From: an uncultured Pseudomonadota bacterium
Lineage (GTDB): Bacteria; Myxococcota_A; UBA796; SXON01
Assembly (NCBI GenBank): GCA_903844155.1
Contig: CAIMSU010000034.1
Span: 1-61,782 of the forward strand
Length of the DNA: 61,782 bases
Direction: 5' to 3'
Position numbers and translations under genes: made by a program. The number at the start of each line of letters is the position of its first letter. The first letter of the stretch is position 1. This document shows, one piece after another, positions 42,739 through 50,939 of the stretch. The notes beneath the pieces were generated by a model. The model made no database searches and was not told the DNA's origin. It saw only the letters and a list, made by a program, of their open reading frames with translations.

Positions 42739-43898
42739 CACCACCCCCCGTCCATCGACATCGGCCCGCCGTATGCGCCGATGTCGTCGCGCGTGCCATC
42801 GGTGTCGAGAAAGCCGGCGTCCGGCGCGCCGGCGTCGATGAGCAGGCTGTGGCTCGCAAGGTGGAAGTCGGTGGCGCCCATGAAGTCGGGGCTGACGCCG
42901 ATGTTCCCGCTCGTCCCTACCGGATCTGCCATGCCGCAGATGTTCGACGTGTTGCCGTAGAAGTTGCTGTAGCTGACCGAGACCGCCGTATAGTCGGTCG
43001 CGTTGATGCCGCACGCCCCGCCGGTGAACACCGAGTTCTCCGCGGTGAACGAGACGTAGTCCAGGGTGATGGCAGCCTCCGCGACCACGTTGTAGAGCTG
43101 CACCCAGGTGTAGTAGGCGTAAGCGCCGCCGAGCAGCACGGAGCCCTCGACCACCGTCGGCTCGGAGTCTGTGCTCTCATCCTCCACGTCGAGCAGCCCA
43201 TCCAACACGCTGCGCTGGACCCGGCCCTGCGAGTGGAAGATCGAAACGGCGGTTGCTCCAGCACAATGGATCGTCGACCCGTCCACCATCGCGGATCCAT
43301 GCTCCTGCCGGTAGGCGATCGGGATGCTCCCGCACGTCACGTCCGAGTCCTTCAGGATCAGCTCGCCGCGCCGCGCCTGGAGCATCATGCCGTCGCTGGC
43401 CGTGTTGGTGCCGTCGATGGTCACGTGGTCGAGTGTCATGAACGACGAGCGCGCGTAGACTGTCAGGTTGCCGGTAGTCCCCGTGATGACATCGTTCTTC
43501 AACGTCAACGAGGAGAACTCCTCTTCGATCGCCGGGGTTGTGGCGTTGCCCCCGCCGGACAGCGTGAACCCGTCAAGGACCGTGCCCGGGCCCTCCCCGT
43601 TGCCCGCGTAGACGACCTGGTGGCCGGGGGAGGCGTAGATGGTGGTGACGGCGGCGCCGCCTGACGAGACGATGTCCAGCGCCTTGCCGGAAAAGTCGAT
43701 GGACCCGTAGTAAACGCCCGGTGCGACCGTGATTGTGTCGCCCGAGTTGGCCTTGGCGACGGCGTCCATGATCGCGGGAAAGTCTGCCCCGGAACCGCCG
43801 ACGGTGTAGTGGTGGACGTGCCTGGCGTGGGCTCCGCCTGCCGCATGCGGGGCCTTCGGCGAAGGGCTGACGCTACAGGCGACGGCGAGCGCGAGCAC
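42738..43898 (-). CDS. Beta-helix lipoprotein, start codon uncertain
   Basis: About 386 residues. The core is a right-handed beta-helix, beginning H-Y-T-V-G-G-S-G-A-D-F-P-A-I-M-D-A-V and ending D-G-T-R-D-D-I-G-A-Y-G-G-P, closely related to the next gene. The signal sequence S-V-L-A-L-A-V-A-C is in frame, but no ATG precedes it. GTG 43898 leaves only a few residues before the lipobox Cys. In another frame ATG at about 43937 would begin M-S-R-T-G-R-Y-V-S-L-A, so a one-base indel may separate the start from the rest. The surface role is probably the same as that of its paralogue. Confidence 0.65.
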   Translation of the reverse strand: MLALAVACSVSPSPKAPHAAGGAHARHVHHYTVGGSGADFPAIMDAVAKANSGDTITVAPGVYYGSIDFSGKALDIVSSGGAAVTTIYASPGHQVVYAGNGEGPGTVLDGFTLSGGGNATTPAIEEEFSSLTLKNDVITGTTGNLTVYARSSFMTLDHVTIDGTNTASDGMMLQARRGELILKDSDVTCGSIPIAYRQEHGSAMVDGSTIHCAGATAVSIFHSQGRVQRSVLDGLLDVEDESTDSEPTVVEGSVLLGGAYAYYTWVQLYNVVAEAAITLDYVSFTAENSVFTGGACGINATDYTAVSVSYSNFYGNTSNICGMADPVGTSGNIGVSPDFMGATDFHLASHSLLIDAGAPDAGFLDTDGTRDDIGAYGGPMSMDGGW

Positions 43899-44012
43899 CG
43901 ATGCGCGAGCGAGACGTAACGGCCAGTTCGCGACATCTGTCGTGCGGGGACGCAGGGCGACGGACGGGAGAGCGAGCAGCGCGCGACCGGGAGGCGATGA
44001 GGATAACCTGAG

Positions 44013-45299
44013 GTGGTGCGAGTTCTGGTGCAGCGAGAGATCCCGGGTTGCGTCGACGGCCGTAGGTCCCCGTGGGTCCTCGCCCTGGGCCTCCTCGCTG
44101 GTTGCACCTCGGGCGTGACCCACGTCGGGTCGGATTCGAGCCCGGCGACGACGGACTCGAGTGTCAACGCCGATAGTCAGGAGTCCGGGTCGGAGTCGGC
44201 CACCGATTCCGGCGACACCACCGGCTGCGGGCAGATCGCCCTCGATCCGACCGGCTACGCCGCTCTGTTCGACGCGTCCGTCGTCCACACGATCGCCATC
44301 ACGCTCACGGACGCCGACAAGGCCGCGCTCATCGCCGACCCCGGCACCTACGTGACCGCGGACGTTGTCGTGGACGGGACCGCGCTCGCCGGCGTTGGCC
44401 TCAAGATGCACGGCAACTCCGACCAGGAGCGCTGGGAGGCCAAGCCGGGCCTCAAGGTGAGCCTCCGCACCTTCGGGAACTGCGACCCCTACGCGAACGT
44501 CGACCATCTGTACCTCGACGCCAACTCGGACGACCCCACCCAATCCAAGCTCGTCGTCAGCGCGCAGATCCTCGCGAACGCCGGTCGCGTCGCGCCGAAG
44601 GCGACGTTCATGACTGTCACGGTGAACGGCGACAGCCTTGGGTTGTACAGCAACGTGGAGGTGGTCGAGGGCAACTTCGTCGCCGATCACGAGCCTGAGG
44701 GCGGGGTCCTCTGGAGCGCGAGCGACGGCGCGGACTTCTCGGAGCGCGGCGGGAGCGCCTGGAGCGACGTGAACGGGGGCGGTGACTCGGCGACGATCGA
44801 CGCCGTGACAGCCGTTGTCGCGAGCGCTGGCGACGACTTCTACACCCAGGCAGACGTGCTCGTCGACATGGACGACTTCCTCTCCCACTGGGCGTGGCTG
44901 GCCGCCATCGGCCACCAGAAGTCCTATCCCTACGCCACAAAGGACGTGTACCTGTTCGCGCCCGCGAGCGACGGGCGGTTTGAGTTCGTCCCCTGGGCGC
45001 TCGACGAGGGCTGGGACCCCACCTTCGGTTGGAACTACGTCGAGAGCGCGCTCGCCCTGCGATGTGTGTACGACGCCACGTGCTCGGCGGCGCTGAAAAC
45101 CCATATTCAAACGGCTCTTGCGACGGCCGATGCGATGGATGTCCCTGCCATCGCCTCAGCCGCCTTCACCCTCTCCAACGCCGCCGTGAGCGCCGACACC
45201 CGTCGCGGAACGACGGCTGCAGACGTCGCCACGGCCCGCGCCGACCTGCTCGCTGCGATGCAGACCTGGCCGGCGACCGTCGGCTCGCAACTCCCCTAG
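44013..45299 (+). CDS. CotH-type kinase lipoprotein
   Basis: A 428-residue lipoprotein. The signal peptide ends L-L-A-G-C (lipobox) and a Ser/Thr/Asp-rich stalk follows. The CotH domain has V-G-L-K-M-H-G-N-S (about residue 133), L-K-V-S-L-R-T-F, L-Y-L-D-A-N-S-D-D-P-T and F-V-P-W-A-L-D-E-G-W-D-P-T. CotH proteins are atypical Ser kinases of spore coat and surface proteins. Whether this bacterial surface form has kinase activity is not known. Start is GTG 44013; a second GTG follows in frame. It stands divergent from the beta-helix gene and convergent with the Ser/Thr kinase gene, 18 nt away. Confidence 0.8.
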   Translation: MVRVLVQREIPGCVDGRRSPWVLALGLLAGCTSGVTHVGSDSSPATTDSSVNADSQESGSESATDSGDTTGCGQIALDPTGYAALFDASVVHTIAITLTDADKAALIADPGTYVTADVVVDGTALAGVGLKMHGNSDQERWEAKPGLKVSLRTFGNCDPYANVDHLYLDANSDDPTQSKLVVSAQILANAGRVAPKATFMTVTVNGDSLGLYSNVEVVEGNFVADHEPEGGVLWSASDGADFSERGGSAWSDVNGGGDSATIDAVTAVVASAGDDFYTQADVLVDMDDFLSHWAWLAAIGHQKSYPYATKDVYLFAPASDGRFEFVPWALDEGWDPTFGWNYVESALALRCVYDATCSAALKTHIQTALATADAMDVPAIASAAFTLSNAAVSADTRRGTTAADVATARADLLAAMQTWPATVGSQLP

Positions 45300-45317
45300 T
45301 TCCAGCCTCGGCAGGGC

Positions 45318-47222
45318 TTATTTTCGCCAGCTCGTGCCGCTGTACACCGGCTGTCCCCACGCCCAGACCGCGATCACGAGGATCATGCCGCTGGAGACGG
45401 TGATGAGCGGGTAGAGCGCGTCGGGCCACAGAATACTCCCGATGAACCCCAGCAGATACGTCGCCGACGCGATCGCGAGTCGTCGGTCGATGACCATGGC
45501 GGAGAACGCCGAGCCGACGAACCACAGGAACAGGTGCAGCGTGTGCCCGGTTTGGGGTGGGATGCCCATCGCTCGGCTCCCAAGGTCCAATACAACCTGA
45601 GCGCCCAATACAAGCGAGACGGCGCCGCCAAGCCACCGGTTGAAGTCCGTCGTGTGCAGGTAGCGACGGAGCAGCACCAGGGCGCCGACGAACGTCACGA
45701 AAAAGAACAGATCGAGGCTGATCTGGAGCGTGTACGAGGGCCCGCCGAAGGTGCGGGCCTCGATCGTCGGTCCCAGGATCGGGAGCACCGTCCAGAGCAG
45801 GGCGAACGAGGCGAACAACGCGAGGCGGAGGCGGCGTCCCTCGTTGGGGTCGCGGGAGCGCACAAGCTCGTCGAGGCGCTCACGCTCAGCCCGCTGGGTG
45901 GTGCGGAGGGCGGCGACGCGCTGGACCAGATCGGGAGGAGGAACCTCGATGGCGGCGAGGATGACGTCGGCGGCGTCGGGGTCGGCGCGGTCGAGCTCGA
46001 ACTGCGCCATGGCGATGTCCGCGGCGCGTCGGCCGTCGCGCGCGTCCGTGCGGGCGGGATCGATGCGCAGGGCCTCCTCGAACCCGAACACACATTGCGC
46101 ATGAAGGGCGTAGAGTGTCAGGCGTTCGGAGTCGGTCGCGATCGGGAGCCGAAGCCCGAGCAGGAGCCGGTGGAGCTGTCCAGCGCTGGACGCAATGAGC
46201 GGCTCGGCCACGCGGTGACGGAGATAGCGCTCGATCGCACGGCGGAACTCGTCAGCGGTGGCGTGCCGGTCAGCGGGGTTCGGCGCCATGGCCCGGCGGA
46301 TGAGGGCGAGGAGCTCGGGGGAGGCGGGCGCCGCCAGAGGGATCCCGGTCAGGGGCGGGTCGGCGGCGCGGATGCGGGCGAACATGGCGTCGTCGACGGG
46401 CCCGTCGTAGGGCGATCGGCAGGCAAGGATCGTGTAGAGCAGGCCGCCAAGCAGGAAAACGTCCGTGCGCTCGGACAGCGGCGCGTCGCCGAGCATCTCG
46501 GGCGCCATGTAAGCCGGGGTGCCCGCGAACCGGCCGAGCTGATCCGCACGAGGGAGGCCGGCGCAAGGCCCGGTCGCCGCGGTGCGCGTGGTGACCGCGA
46601 GCCCCCAATCCATCACGTAGACCTCGCCGAAGTGCCCGATCATCACGTTGTCGGGCTTCAGATCGCGGTGCACGATGCCGTGGCTGTGCGCAAAATGGAC
46701 GGCGTTGCAGACCTGCGCCAGCACCCGCAGGTGCCATTCAAATGGATCGCCGGCTGCGAGCGCTGCGACGAGGCCCTCGTCCTCCATCATCTCGGTCCAC
46801 GTATGGCCGGCGATCCGCTGCATGACGATGCGCGGGTGCCCGTCCGCATCGACGAGCAGGTCGTGGACGGGCACGATGTTGGGGTGTTCGAGGAGGCCGG
46901 TGACGCGCGCCTCGCGGAGCAGGAGGTCCCGGGAGCTGCTGCTCTCGATCGCCGGGTGCAGCTCCTTCATCGCCACGGCCCGGTCGAGCGCGTGCTGGTA
47001 GGCCTGGTGGACGACGGCGGTACCGCCGCTGCCGAGCACGGCGCCGAGGGAGTAGCCGCTGGCCCCGGGGGTGGCGGTCGTCGGCCCGGCGCCGTGGCCG
47101 GTCGGCTCGGAGACCATCGCGTGCGTGACGCTGGAGAGGCCGGCGCGTGACCAGTCGGAGAGGGCGTCGAGGGTGGTGTGGCCGCGGAGGCCGAGCGGTC
47201 GGCGAGGGGCGGGCTGGGGCAT
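45318..47222 (-). CDS. Membrane Ser/Thr protein kinase with C-terminal six-helix domain
   Basis: A 634-residue kinase of the PknB/Hanks type. The Gly loop is L-G-S-G-G-T-A-V-V (about residues 63-71), the VAIK-type Lys lies in V-A-M-K-E-L-H and the catalytic loop is H-R-D-L-K-P-D-N (about 186-193). The Mg loop reads D-W-G instead of D-F-G, common in myxobacterial kinases. An APE-type motif, Y-M-A-P-E, is present. After about residue 450 come some six hydrophobic segments, probably a membrane sensor or anchor. No extracellular PASTA domain. The partner is unknown; it may work with the CotH protein next door, but only position suggests this. Confidence 0.93.
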   Translation of the reverse strand: MPQPAPRRPLGLRGHTTLDALSDWSRAGLSSVTHAMVSEPTGHGAGPTTATPGASGYSLGAVLGSGGTAVVHQAYQHALDRAVAMKELHPAIESSSSRDLLLREARVTGLLEHPNIVPVHDLLVDADGHPRIVMQRIAGHTWTEMMEDEGLVAALAAGDPFEWHLRVLAQVCNAVHFAHSHGIVHRDLKPDNVMIGHFGEVYVMDWGLAVTTRTAATGPCAGLPRADQLGRFAGTPAYMAPEMLGDAPLSERTDVFLLGGLLYTILACRSPYDGPVDDAMFARIRAADPPLTGIPLAAPASPELLALIRRAMAPNPADRHATADEFRRAIERYLRHRVAEPLIASSAGQLHRLLLGLRLPIATDSERLTLYALHAQCVFGFEEALRIDPARTDARDGRRAADIAMAQFELDRADPDAADVILAAIEVPPPDLVQRVAALRTTQRAERERLDELVRSRDPNEGRRLRLALFASFALLWTVLPILGPTIEARTFGGPSYTLQISLDLFFFVTFVGALVLLRRYLHTTDFNRWLGGAVSLVLGAQVVLDLGSRAMGIPPQTGHTLHLFLWFVGSAFSAMVIDRRLAIASATYLLGFIGSILWPDALYPLITVSSGMILVIAVWAWGQPVYSGTSWRK

Positions 47223-47864
47223 CTACTGGGTGAACGTGGCGGTCAACGTCGTGTTTCCGGCCATCGGCGCGACGATGGTGGTCGCGTCGGTGTCCGAGAC
47301 GGTGCCCTCGCCCGACCAGCCAGCGAACGTCCAGCCGGCGGCAGGGAGGGCGGTGACGGTCACGGGCACGTTGAGGTAGTACGTGCCGCTCCAGGGCGGT
47401 GCCACGGTGACAACGGCGAGGTGGAATGTGCCTTGTCCCTCGGCTTTCAGGGTGAGACCTGCCTTGCCGGTGATTCCCAGGTTGGAGCGGAGCTGGCTCT
47501 CGAACGCTGCGGGCCGGTTCGCCGTGAAGCTCTCCGCGTAGGCGACGTCCGACTCCCAGCCATCCATGCTCGCACCCCCACACCAGCGTTCGCGCTGCAT
47601 CTGCATGACCGGGCGGGTCTCGGCCGCCAGGGCGTCGAGCCGAGCCGTGGCGACGTCCGCGCTGAGGGACGTGTTGAGAAAGTCGGCGTGGATGTTGATG
47701 AACCGGTCGCGGAAGTCGGGGTTCTGGAGTGCGGCGTGCTCCGGCAGGCCCTCCCAGTCGCCGTTCACGGTGGTCGCGAGGTGGTCATAGTTCCAGTCGG
47801 GCCAGCCGTGCCCGTAGTCGTAGGACATCCAGCGGAATCTGCCGTTGCCATCGGCGTCGGTCAA
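47223..47864 (-). CDS. C-terminal part of frameshifted CotH protein
   Basis: This frame continues the CotH protein after a one-base shift in a run of five C at 47865-47869 (minus strand). Removing one C gives N-N-P-L-T-D-A-D-G-N-G-R-F-R-W, a natural join. It carries the rest of the CotH domain (S-Y-D-Y-G-H-G-W-P-D-W) and a C-terminal InlB B-repeat/Flg_new-like module (W-T-F-A-G-W-S-G-E-G). On its own it has no plausible start other than TTG 47864. Confidence 0.6.
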   Translation of the reverse strand: MTDADGNGRFRWMSYDYGHGWPDWNYDHLATTVNGDWEGLPEHAALQNPDFRDRFINIHADFLNTSLSADVATARLDALAAETRPVMQMQRERWCGGASMDGWESDVAYAESFTANRPAAFESQLRSNLGITGKAGLTLKAEGQGTFHLAVVTVAPPWSGTYYLNVPVTVTALPAAGWTFAGWSGEGTVSDTDATTIVAPMAGNTTLTATFTQ

Positions 47865-49557
47865 GGGGGTTGTTCTCGTAGTCGTTGGCGTTCACCCGCC
47901 ACATCCGGATGTTGTTCACCCACCAGTCGGTGTTCCCGATCCACCCCTCCGCCACCGTCGCCGCGATGAAATTGTCGACGTCCACGCGCGAGGTGAAGTC
48001 CTTGTAGACGGCGGGGTCGGAGAGGTCGTCGTCCGCCGCCATTGTGTTCAGCTCGTTGAAGGCCTCCAGACTGCCCTCTTCGAGGGTCCAGTGCGCAACG
48101 TGGGTCCAGCCGAGCTTGACGCGGTCCAGCTTCGCCGTGTCGACGCCGTGGTGCTCATTGTCGTAGTATTCGTCGAGCCGCTCACGTAGCTCGTACAACC
48201 CCCAGAATTCGCCGTTGATGTAGACGAGGGCGGGCTCGTAGGCCTGCATGTCGAGCGCCGGGTTCTGCACCATGCTGTCGTCGCGGAACATCTGCTGCAC
48301 GGCATCGTCGACGAGCTGCGTGCTGCACCAGTCACCGCCGTTCCGAAGGTACAGGCGGTGAAAGTCGTCGATGGTCTCGTCGTCGAACACCTTGGCGGGC
48401 ATGTCGTCCAGGCCGTAGCCGGTGCCGGTGAGGACCTCGAAATTGCGCTGGTCAAAGGCACGGCTGTAGCCACCAGCGATCTGGATGCCGGCGTCCTCGT
48501 CCAGCATCCGGTCGCCGCCGGGCGCGTAGAGCTCAACGTGGACGTCGCGCTCCCAGGGCTGCCAGAAGTTGGCACCGAAGTATGGGTATTCGGGACTCGC
48601 GCCGGGCCCGGGCTCGTACATCCCAGTCACCGGGTCGAAGAGGTCCGACGGGTTCGCCGTGAGCGAGATGATCCGAACCCCGAGGTTCGCGAGCGAGGGG
48701 TCGCCAAAGTACGTCTCCGTCGTCATCCGGCTCGGCCACAGGCCGTCGACGAAGGCGCGGGCGCGGACGACGACGGGCTGGGTGACGGCGTCCAGCGCGA
48801 GGGGCGTCGAGGGAAAGAGCGGGCTGGACTCGTCGGGCAGCGAGCCGTCGAGGGTGTAGCGGATGACGGAGCCGGCGGGCCCGGTCGCGGTGACGGCCGG
48901 GTTGTCGTAGAAACCACCGAGCGGCGAGAAGGTCGGCAGGTCGGCGAAACCCGGCCTGGATTCGGTGGTGTTCAGCGCGCCCGGCGTCGACGCCACGAAG
49001 TACTCCCACGCGGCCGTGTCCTCCCGTCGCCCGTACGAGACGTCCTCGTACAGCCGCGGCACGACGACGTGATCGGCCACGCAGCCGTCCGGCATCCGCA
49101 GGAAAAGGTCGTCGCCAAGCGCGGAGAGGCCGAAATTCGCCGCGAGCTCGGGCGTGGTCGTGTCGTTGCCGGAGGCCCAGACGAGCAGGGTCGTCCCCGG
49201 CTGCAGCGTCTCGGCCGGCATCACCCAGCCCGCGTCCGTACCGGTCTGGGAGAGGATCCAGCCGGTGAGGTCGACGGGAGCGGCGCCGTCGGGCAGCTTC
49301 AATTCCAGCCAATCCGAGGTGCTGCCCTGGGCGTCTGTGAGGCCGTGCTGGTTGGCGGACATCAGCTCGTTGAGGACGACCGGAGGGGCGGCTGTGCACG
49401 GCGTCCAGGCCGGAGCGGTGTCGCCGGGGACCTGCTCCAGGGGTGCTGAGTCAGCGCCGGCCTCGCCGCTGTCGACGACTACGCTCCCGGGCCGCACGGC
49501 AGGCGCGTGCCCGCATCCGACGAGGAGAAAGCCAGTCGCGAGCCACCGGGTGGACAT
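47785..49557 (-). CDS. CotH-type surface lipoprotein with lamin-tail domain (N-terminal part of frameshifted gene)
   Basis: The 590-residue frame is the N-terminal part of a CotH protein, which with the fragment at 47223-47864 would total about 778 residues. The signal peptide ends L-L-V-G-C (lipobox). Residues about 45-185 are a lamin-tail domain (V-V-L-N-E-L-M-S-A-N-Q, W-L-E-L-K). A CHB_HEX-like Fn3 region follows, then the CotH kinase domain (from about 280) with Y-L-R-N-G-G-D-W and L-D-R-V-K-L-G-W. The frame ends in unrelated residues after the C-run. Whether the frameshift is real or a sequencing error is open. ATG 49557 is the start. Confidence 0.8.
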   Translation of the reverse strand: MSTRWLATGFLLVGCGHAPAVRPGSVVVDSGEAGADSAPLEQVPGDTAPAWTPCTAAPPVVLNELMSANQHGLTDAQGSTSDWLELKLPDGAAPVDLTGWILSQTGTDAGWVMPAETLQPGTTLLVWASGNDTTTPELAANFGLSALGDDLFLRMPDGCVADHVVVPRLYEDVSYGRREDTAAWEYFVASTPGALNTTESRPGFADLPTFSPLGGFYDNPAVTATGPAGSVIRYTLDGSLPDESSPLFPSTPLALDAVTQPVVVRARAFVDGLWPSRMTTETYFGDPSLANLGVRIISLTANPSDLFDPVTGMYEPGPGASPEYPYFGANFWQPWERDVHVELYAPGGDRMLDEDAGIQIAGGYSRAFDQRNFEVLTGTGYGLDDMPAKVFDDETIDDFHRLYLRNGGDWCSTQLVDDAVQQMFRDDSMVQNPALDMQAYEPALVYINGEFWGLYELRERLDEYYDNEHHGVDTAKLDRVKLGWTHVAHWTLEEGSLEAFNELNTMAADDDLSDPAVYKDFTSRVDVDNFIAATVAEGWIGNTDWWVNNIRMWRVNANDYENNPLDRRRWQRQIPLDVLRLRARLARLEL

Positions 49558-49594
49558 TCCCCTTCGGTAACGCATCGTCCTCCGCACAGCCCCG

Positions 49595-50308
49595 CTACAG
49601 CAGACTCAACCCGCCGTCGGCGACGATGACCTGCCCGGTGATCCAGCGCGCGCGCGGATCGCAGAGCAGGTGGACGATCGCGGCGATGTCGTCCGGGCTG
49701 GCAATGCCGCCCATTGGGGTGTGTTTTTCCGCGAAGGCGATCATCTGCGGCCCGTCCGTGAAGTAGTTCAGCGCGTCCGTCCTCACCAATCCGCCGCAAA
49801 CCGTGTTGACGCGCGCGCGCGGGGCCAGCTCCACGGCGAGCTGTCGCGTCAGCGCCTCGATCCCCGCTTTCGCCACGCCCATCGCCGCATAACCGGGCAC
49901 GTACTGCCGGCTGCCCATGCTGGAGAGGCCGATGACGTTCGCGCCCGCGTTCAGCGTGCACAGGCGCGTGAGCAGCCAGAACGGCCGAAGGGAGCTTTCA
50001 AGCGTGAGATCCCATTGCCCCGTGCGGATCTTGTCCCACGGCTTGAGCACGCCGATCGCCGCGTTGTGCACGAGCACGTCGACGCCGGCCGGGAAGACCG
50101 CGGCCAGCTTTTTCAGGTCGTCCTCGTTCCGGACGTCCCCGCCGACCACGATCGCCTCGGCGCCCGCCGCGCGCACCTCCGCAGCAACCTTCTCGGCCGC
50201 CTCCTCGCTCTTCATGTAGTTGATGGCGACGACGTTTCCGGGGGTTGCAAACCGCCGCGCGATGGCCGCGCCGATGCCGCGGGAGGCGCCGGTGATGAGG
50301 ATGTTCAT
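49595..50308 (-). CDS. fabL: Enoyl-ACP reductase III (FabL-like SDR)
   Basis: A 237-residue short-chain dehydrogenase, the last step of fatty acid elongation: trans-2-enoyl-ACP to acyl-ACP. The Rossmann motif is T-G-A-S-R-G-I-G (residues 6-13). The active site is Y-A-A-M-G-V-A-K, with Y (about 139) and K (about 146) separated by six residues. Y-x6-K is the FabL/FabI enoyl reductase spacing, against Y-x3-K in ordinary SDRs. The T-D-A-L-N-Y-F and H-T-P-M-G-G-I-A-S stretches also match Bacillus FabL. ATG 50308 is divergent from the PAAR gene, with repeat copy D between. Confidence 0.8.
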   Translation of the reverse strand: MNILITGASRGIGAAIARRFATPGNVVAINYMKSEEAAEKVAAEVRAAGAEAIVVGGDVRNEDDLKKLAAVFPAGVDVLVHNAAIGVLKPWDKIRTGQWDLTLESSLRPFWLLTRLCTLNAGANVIGLSSMGSRQYVPGYAAMGVAKAGIEALTRQLAVELAPRARVNTVCGGLVRTDALNYFTDGPQMIAFAEKHTPMGGIASPDDIAAIVHLLCDPRARWITGQVIVADGGLSLL

Positions 50309-50370
50309 CGAGCGCTCGTATCAACGCGCTCGGGGTTCCCCGGGCCCGGATCGCGTTTGGATCGCCGCGC

Positions 50371-50543
50371 TACTCTTTTTTCTGAGGGGGACGCCTACGC
50401 GGCGCCCCCTCCGGCCGGCAGAGCCGGCCTACCCCCGGGCCGGGGCCTAACGCCGATTTGGAGTACCAAATCGGCGCGACTTTGCGCGACCGGAGGCGCC
50501 GGAGTACCGGCGGCCGGCCGCGCAAAGGTCCGGGCCGGCCGCG
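50371..50543 (+). repeat. Structured repeat, copy D
   Basis: Fourth copy, plus orientation. Helices are GGGGG(A)CGCC/GGCGCCCCC (50386-50409), GGCCGGC/GCCGGCC around AGA (50413-50429), GCCGATTTGG/CCAAATCGGC around AGTA (50452-50475) and CTTTGCGCG...CGCGCAAAG with CCGG pairing inside. The inner CGCCGG/CCGGCG hairpin also has an AGTA loop. It lies between fabL and the PAAR gene; the rest of the 306-nt gap holds no other feature I can see. Confidence 0.85.
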
Positions 50544-50614
50544 TGATTCGGGTCGCCGGGACACTCGGTCCCTGTGATACGATTCCATCGCGCCCCCCGC
50601 GCACCGAGGTCTGC

Positions 50615-50932
50615 ATGCCCTTTCAAGGCCGCACGAACGATCTGGCGATGGTCCCGGCTGATGGTCACGGTTGCCCCGCCTGCCCGCACTGTTGTACGGG
50701 CCCGGCCGTCTCGGGCTCGCCCAACGTGATCGTGAACGGAAACGCGGCCTTGCGCATCGGCGATCCTGGCGTTCACATCGCCTGCTGTGGTCCGAACATG
50801 TGGATCGCGGCGATGGGGTCGAGCAAGGTGTTCATCAACGGCAGCGCGTCGCACCGGATCGGCGACCTGACCGCGCACTGCGGGGGCGTTGGCGCTCTCA
50901 TCACCGGAAGCGGCAACGTCAACGTCGGGTAG
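50615..50932 (+). CDS. PAAR-domain protein
   Basis: A 105-residue PAAR-motif protein. The repeated G-S-P-N-V-I-V-N-G-N-A-A-L-R-I-G-D and S-S-K-V-F-I-N-G-S-A-S-H-R-I-G-D units are PAAR. The Cys/His-rich N terminus (H-G-C-P-A-C-P-H-C-C) and C-C-G-P could bind metal at the cone tip. PAAR proteins sharpen the spike of type VI secretion systems or contractile injection systems and carry effectors. No other injection gene is in this window. The next gene, 7 nt downstream, is a zinc-ribbon methyltransferase-like protein that may be its cargo or neighbour by chance. ATG 50615 gives the normal start. Confidence 0.85.
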   Translation: MPFQGRTNDLAMVPADGHGCPACPHCCTGPAVSGSPNVIVNGNAALRIGDPGVHIACCGPNMWIAAMGSSKVFINGSASHRIGDLTAHCGGVGALITGSGNVNVG

Positions 50933-50939
50933 CGGGCGT

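Noticed and set aside
47865-47869. Programmed ribosomal frameshifting in the CotH gene
   Set aside because: A plain C5 run without a slippery heptamer or stimulating structure; indel or sequencing error is simpler.
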